Source: Chloroflexota bacterium | GTDB lineage: Bacteria; Chloroflexota; Anaerolineae; Anaerolineales; Villigracilaceae | Reading direction: 5' to 3' | Assembly (NCBI GenBank): GCA_020217065.1 | Contig: JAIWOB010000142.1 | Span: forward strand, 1-10,000 | DNA: 10,000 nucleotides | In this document: positions 7,529-10,000 of the stretch, one piece after another | How the letters are laid out: each line of letters begins with the position of its first letter | Position numbering within the stretch: position 1 is the first letter of the stretch | The notes under the pieces: model-generated | What the model was told of the DNA's origin: nothing | The model's database searches: none | The model's input: only the letters and a program-made list of their open reading frames with translations | Position numbers and translations under genes: made by a program

Positions 7529-8302
7529 CTAGGCAATCACCGCTTGTATTCCCTTTTTTTCAAGGGATTGGATAAATTTGCGGTCGGCTCTGGAATCGGT
7601 GATAAAAATATGCATCGCGGTCAGCGGCGCCAGCAGGGCGGCGGAGACGCGGTTTATTTTTGTGTAATCCGCAACAATAATGACTTTGCGCCCGATTTTC
7701 AGAATGGCGCGGTCGGTCAAGGTTTCGGGCAGATAATCGTTGGTCAAGCCGTGTTCGAGGCTTACGCTGCGCGTCCCCATGACCACCTTGTCCACACGCA
7801 ACTCCGCCAGCGCCTGTTCGGCGATGTGACCGATAAAGGAAAGTTCGCTCTCGCGCAACTGCCCGCCGAGGGAAACAACCGTGATGTCTTTGACGCCCGC
7901 AAGAGCGTTCAAAACAGGCAGCGAATTGGTGACGACGGTCAGATTCTTCCGCTCGCGCAGATTTTTTGCAACTTCGAGGACAGTCGTCCCCGAGCCGAGG
8001 AAGACCGTCTCGCCGTCGGAAATCCATTCCGCGGCAGCCCGCCCAATACGGGATTTTTCATCCGCCTGCTCGCTTTCACGTTGAAGGATGGGCAGTTCAG
8101 GCGGCGCCTGCTCCAGAAGAATTGCGCCGCCATGCACGCGCTGAAGCCTGCCTTGCTCGGCAAGCGTCTCCAAATCGCGGCGGGCGGTGGCTTCGCTGAT
8201 TTCAAACCGCGCGACAATTTCCGCCACGCTCAAACGTCCCCGCTTCGAGAGCAGGGAAAGGATTTGTTTTTGACGTTCCGGGGTTGGGGTAAATTCAATC
8301 AT
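7529..8302 (-). CDS. DeoR/GlpR-family transcriptional repressor
   Basis: A 257-residue regulator of normal length. The N-terminal winged helix-turn-helix covers about 8-62: ERQKQILSLLSKRGRLSVAEIV, SEATARRDLETLAEQGRLQRVHGGA. The C-terminal sugar-phosphate-binding domain (DeoRC, about 78-235) has DEKSRIGRAAAEWI (81-94), FLGSGTTVLEVA (101-112), VTNS (124-127), GTRSVSLEHGLTND (176-189) and ADYTKINRVS (211-220), all characteristic. Family members bind phosphorylated sugars and repress the catabolic operon they belong to. It is the first gene of the operon, directly behind a sigma70-like promoter with repeated AATCA words, which suggests autoregulation with the phosphorylated product of the pathway as inducer. 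No Shine-Dalgarno is visible before the ATG. The leader would be only about 20 nt. A run of seven A lies near the 3' end (SLEKKG codons). Confidence 0.95.
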   Translation of the reverse strand: MIEFTPTPERQKQILSLLSKRGRLSVAEIVARFEISEATARRDLETLAEQGRLQRVHGGAILLEQAPPELPILQRESEQADEKSRIGRAAAEWISDGETVFLGSGTTVLEVAKNLRERKNLTVVTNSLPVLNALAGVKDITVVSLGGQLRESELSFIGHIAEQALAELRVDKVVMGTRSVSLEHGLTNDYLPETLTDRAILKIGRKVIIVADYTKINRVSAALLAPLTAMHIFITDSRADRKFIQSLEKKGIQAVIA

Positions 8303-8333
8303 AATCAGTCAAAAAATCAATCACAAACAATCA
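8296..8333 (-). promoter_or_regulatory. Candidate DeoR operator: cluster of AATCA/TGATT words
   Basis: AATCA occurs five times on the plus strand within 37 nt, at 8297, 8303, 8315, 8319 and 8329. Three copies are CAATCA (8296, 8318, 8328), and the last two of these are exactly 10 bp, one helical turn, apart. On the coding strand these read TGATTG. The cluster spans the -10 box through to the regulator start codon, the normal place for a repressor site. Direct, phased repeats of this kind suit DeoR-family oligomers. Binding is inferred. Confidence 0.55.
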
Positions 8334-8357
8334 TAACATATTTTTAGAAAATTGCAA
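8330..8357 (-). promoter_or_regulatory. Sigma70-like promoter of the carbohydrate operon
   Basis: On the minus strand TTGCAA (8352-8357) is followed after 16 bp by TATGAT (8330-8335), a near-consensus pair in an AT-rich island within GC-rich DNA. Transcription would begin near 8323, about 20 nt before the DeoR ATG. No comparable promoter is evident in the other gaps of the operon, so this one probably serves all genes from the regulator to GH114. Confidence 0.65.
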
Positions 8358-8389
8358 GAGAAAAGCCGCCTGAAAAGTCCGCTTGTATG

Positions 8390-8424
8390 AAAACAAACGC
8401 TCCCCTGCGGCAGGGGAGCGTTTG
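8390..8424 (-). terminator. Rho-independent terminator of the Fe-ADH-like gene
   Basis: A perfect 14-bp stem, CAAACGCTCCCCTG (8394-8407) with CAGGGGAGCGTTTG (8411-8424), has a 3-nt loop and is followed on the minus strand by TTTTC. It begins 18 nt after the stop codon at 8443. It separates the dehydrogenase unit from the carbohydrate operon, whose promoter lies just downstream. The bases between the two (8358-8389) show nothing else. Confidence 0.92.
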
Positions 8425-8442
8425 CAAAGAGATTGCGCGTTT

Positions 8443-9876
8443 CTAACCGTCTATCTTCCAAATTCTGTCCCACAGGCTTGGACGGTCCCAATGAGTGAAT
8501 ATCAACAAGTCGCCCAACGTCAAGCGTTTTCGCATCAGCGAGGCGTTCATGAAGGCGAAACGCGCTTCGCGTTCGCGCACTGGAGGACGTAATTCCGACC
8601 AGCGAACGGGCGCGCCAACCGCAAGCAGGATTTGGCGAATCGTTTCAGGCGGACAGGTCTCCGCCGTCAGTCGATTCCGCGCCCAAGACCAATTCGCAAG
8701 GAGGTCTTCAAACTCCTTGCGATGCGCCCGCCATTGTTCCAGCTTCAGGATATAGTCCGACCAGCATTCCGCACCCGCCTTCCCGCTGGGGTCAATTTCA
8801 GCGAAACTCGCCTCGACGAGGGATTTCATCGAAGCAGCCGAGGGATAACACGCATCCACATTCAGCGAGAGTGGGTCAAAGTTGGCAAGGAAATCGCGGT
8901 ACATTTCCGCGCCCGCCAGCGCAGCCAGCGCCACCTGAGACCCATGAACGGCAAGCGGCTTGCGGCGAACTTCCGCCTGCAAATCCAGCGCATGAGACAT
9001 GACATGCTCAAAACCCGACATCGGCGTCGTGGCGTCAGAAAGCGACATCGCCAGCCCGCCAAGCGCGATGATTTTCGCCAGCATGGACACGCTTGCCAAA
9101 TCTCCGCTGCGGATTCCTTGCGCGTGTTCTAAAAACAAACTTCCCAGCGGACCGATGAGATTCTTCGCCAGTTCCGAATACGTCGAATCCATGCCAAGGC
9201 GGTGAGCCAGATACCAATCTGGAAAACTGACGAAGACCGCAAGCATGTCGCCGACGCCGCCGGCGGTCATTTCGTATGGAGCGTCGCGCAGGGTTTCGAG
9301 GTCGCAAATCAAGGCGTCGGGGTAACGCGAGTGAAGGGTGCGTTTGACTCCATCCACAAAAGTTGGAGACATGTTCGAGGTGTAAGCGCTGACGCTGTTG
9401 GCGGTTTGATAGACCACAAAGGGAATCTTCTCTCCGCTTTCTTCCTGACGAAGAAAACTGCCGTGCTTGGCGATATCGGTCGCTACGCCGGAGCCAATGG
9501 ACAAAACGGCGCAGCCCGCCGTCAGGCTTTCTTTCACTTGCCGAATGCGCGCCATGTCGGTATGGACCTGTCCGCTCTCGTCCGCTTTCAAGGCGCAAAC
9601 CTGAATCTGCCAACCCTCCCGCCGAAGCATGGCAAGGGCAAAGGGTTTCAGGTCTTCCGCGCCGCGCCGCATCGGCGTTTCGTCCATCACCACAACCAGG
9701 GGCTTGCTTTGACTCGCGCCCGCCAATTTGAGGACATCTGTCGTTTTGAATAACGCGCCCGATTCAAAGAGCATGCGTTTGATGGGTATGGTTTCATGCG
9801 ATGGGTAACCTGGCAGTTTGCGAATCGCTTCCCAGAATTGTTCTCCATCGGCGGGGTCGTATGGCAGGTTCGTCAT
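8443..9876 (-). CDS. Iron-containing alcohol dehydrogenase-like protein, sn-glycerol-1-phosphate dehydrogenase (AraM/EgsA) type
   Basis: A 477-residue cytoplasmic NAD(P)-dependent dehydrogenase of the Fe-ADH_2 type. The N-terminal nucleotide-binding half has KPLVVVMDETP (58-68) and the glycine-rich SIGSGVATDIAKH (126-138), then QTANSVSAYTSNMSPTFVDGVKRT (157-180), matching the AraM/EgsA block that contacts the polyol phosphate. The C-terminal helical half has the metal ligands Asp210 (GGVGDMLA), His291 (GFEHVMSHALD) and His311 (AVHGSQVAL). AraM of Bacillus subtilis, about 394 residues, makes sn-glycerol-1-phosphate from dihydroxyacetone phosphate. This protein is longer and carries an extra C-terminal segment (about 395-477), so another sugar or polyol substrate is possible. 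AAAGG lies 5 nt before the ATG. It has its own terminator and so is not part of the sugar operon, though adjacent to it. Confidence 0.85.
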   Translation of the reverse strand: MTNLPYDPADGEQFWEAIRKLPGYPSHETIPIKRMLFESGALFKTTDVLKLAGASQSKPLVVVMDETPMRRGAEDLKPFALAMLRREGWQIQVCALKADESGQVHTDMARIRQVKESLTAGCAVLSIGSGVATDIAKHGSFLRQEESGEKIPFVVYQTANSVSAYTSNMSPTFVDGVKRTLHSRYPDALICDLETLRDAPYEMTAGGVGDMLAVFVSFPDWYLAHRLGMDSTYSELAKNLIGPLGSLFLEHAQGIRSGDLASVSMLAKIIALGGLAMSLSDATTPMSGFEHVMSHALDLQAEVRRKPLAVHGSQVALAALAGAEMYRDFLANFDPLSLNVDACYPSAASMKSLVEASFAEIDPSGKAGAECWSDYILKLEQWRAHRKEFEDLLANWSWARNRLTAETCPPETIRQILLAVGAPVRWSELRPPVREREARFAFMNASLMRKRLTLGDLLIFTHWDRPSLWDRIWKIDG

Positions 9877-9892
9877 GACAACCTTTCGTTTC

Positions 9893-10000
9893 TCAGTTGG
9901 GTATTGAGTCCGCGTCTATGCAAGGAGAGTCTCCTTGTTTCATGAGCGGCTTGTTCATGGTCCGCATGATAAAACGCATGGCGCGCAGGGATGGCGCAAA
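9893..10000 (-). CDS. C-terminal end of an unidentified ORF (enters from the right edge)
   Basis: A frame open from the right edge gives 35 residues ending ...MNKPLMKQGDSPCIDADSIPN, with a TGA at 9893-9895, 17 nt before the dehydrogenase ATG. Amino-acid composition and third-position GC are reasonable for this genome, and spacing fits an upstream gene of the same transcription unit. I do not recognise the family. A second open frame also runs to the edge and ends in a TGA that overlaps the dehydrogenase start (ATGA). It uses rare AGG/AGA codons and looks less protein-like, but it cannot be excluded. Confidence 0.35.
   Translation of the reverse strand, partial: FAPSLRAMRFIMRTMNKPLMKQGDSPCIDADSIPN
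9921..9937. repeat. Perfect short palindrome CAAGGAGA-G-TCTCCTTG
   Basis: Eight-base arms flank one central base, inside the end of the upstream partial ORF and 45 nt before the dehydrogenase start. It could be a small hairpin or a protein-binding site. There is no run of T after it on the minus strand, so it is not a terminator for genes here. Confidence 0.45.

Noticed and set aside
7553..7560. Run of seven A in the coding strand near the end of the DeoR gene as programmed slippage site
   Set aside because: The full-length frame is intact and of normal family length. No downstream frame offers a sensible alternative C-terminus.
7421..8347. Plus-strand open frame of 308 codons antisense to the DeoR gene
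   Set aside because: It overlaps the regulator, its promoter and the amidohydrolase start, and the product resembles nothing known.

Overview
The window is a compact, moderately GC-rich bacterial segment in which every convincing gene lies on the minus strand. Read in transcription order (right to left) it holds the tail of an unidentified ORF, an Fe-ADH/sn-glycerol-1-phosphate-dehydrogenase-like gene closed by an intrinsic terminator, and then an eight-gene carbohydrate operon that runs off the left edge. Gene content, lipoprotein style and the several families of short intergenic repeats resemble Anaerolineales-type Chloroflexota. That assignment is an inference, since no rRNA or marker gene is present.

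Operon layout: a good sigma70-type promoter (TTGCAA-16-TATGAT) with a cluster of AATCA repeats sits at about 8296-8357. It is followed by a DeoR/GlpR-type regulator (7529-8302), a COG2159-type amidohydrolase (6472-7512), a SIS-domain sugar-phosphate isomerase/deaminase (5419-6435), an ABC sugar-binding lipoprotein (4040-5311), two MalF/MalG-type permeases (3096-3983 and 2238-3086), a GH4 alpha-glycosidase (802-2133) and the N-terminal 251 residues of a GH114 lipoprotein, endo-alpha-1,4-polygalactosaminidase-like (1-755). No ABC ATPase gene is in the window, as in the Bacillus subtilis mel operon, where a shared ATPase encoded elsewhere energises the importer.

Proposed logic (inference): the surface GH114 lipoprotein cuts an alpha-linked galactosamine/galactose-containing polymer, the ABC importer takes up the oligomers, GH4 removes alpha-linked sugar units inside the cell, and the SIS protein handles the phosphorylated (amino) sugar. 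The amidohydrolase has an unassigned step. A sugar phosphate sensed by the DeoR protein would relieve repression of the whole unit. GH114 plus GH4 plus an AgaS/GlmS-like SIS protein in one operon makes a galactosaminogalactan- or Pel-like polysaccharide a reasonable substrate hypothesis.

Nearly every longer junction between the operon genes holds a repeat or hairpin: an 85-bp imperfect inverted repeat before GH4, a 15-bp-arm hairpin between the binding protein and the permeases, a nested hairpin before the binding-protein gene, a degenerate 8-bp tandem array containing the SIS start codon, and a short TTCGAC repeat before GH114. These may tune the expression of individual cistrons.
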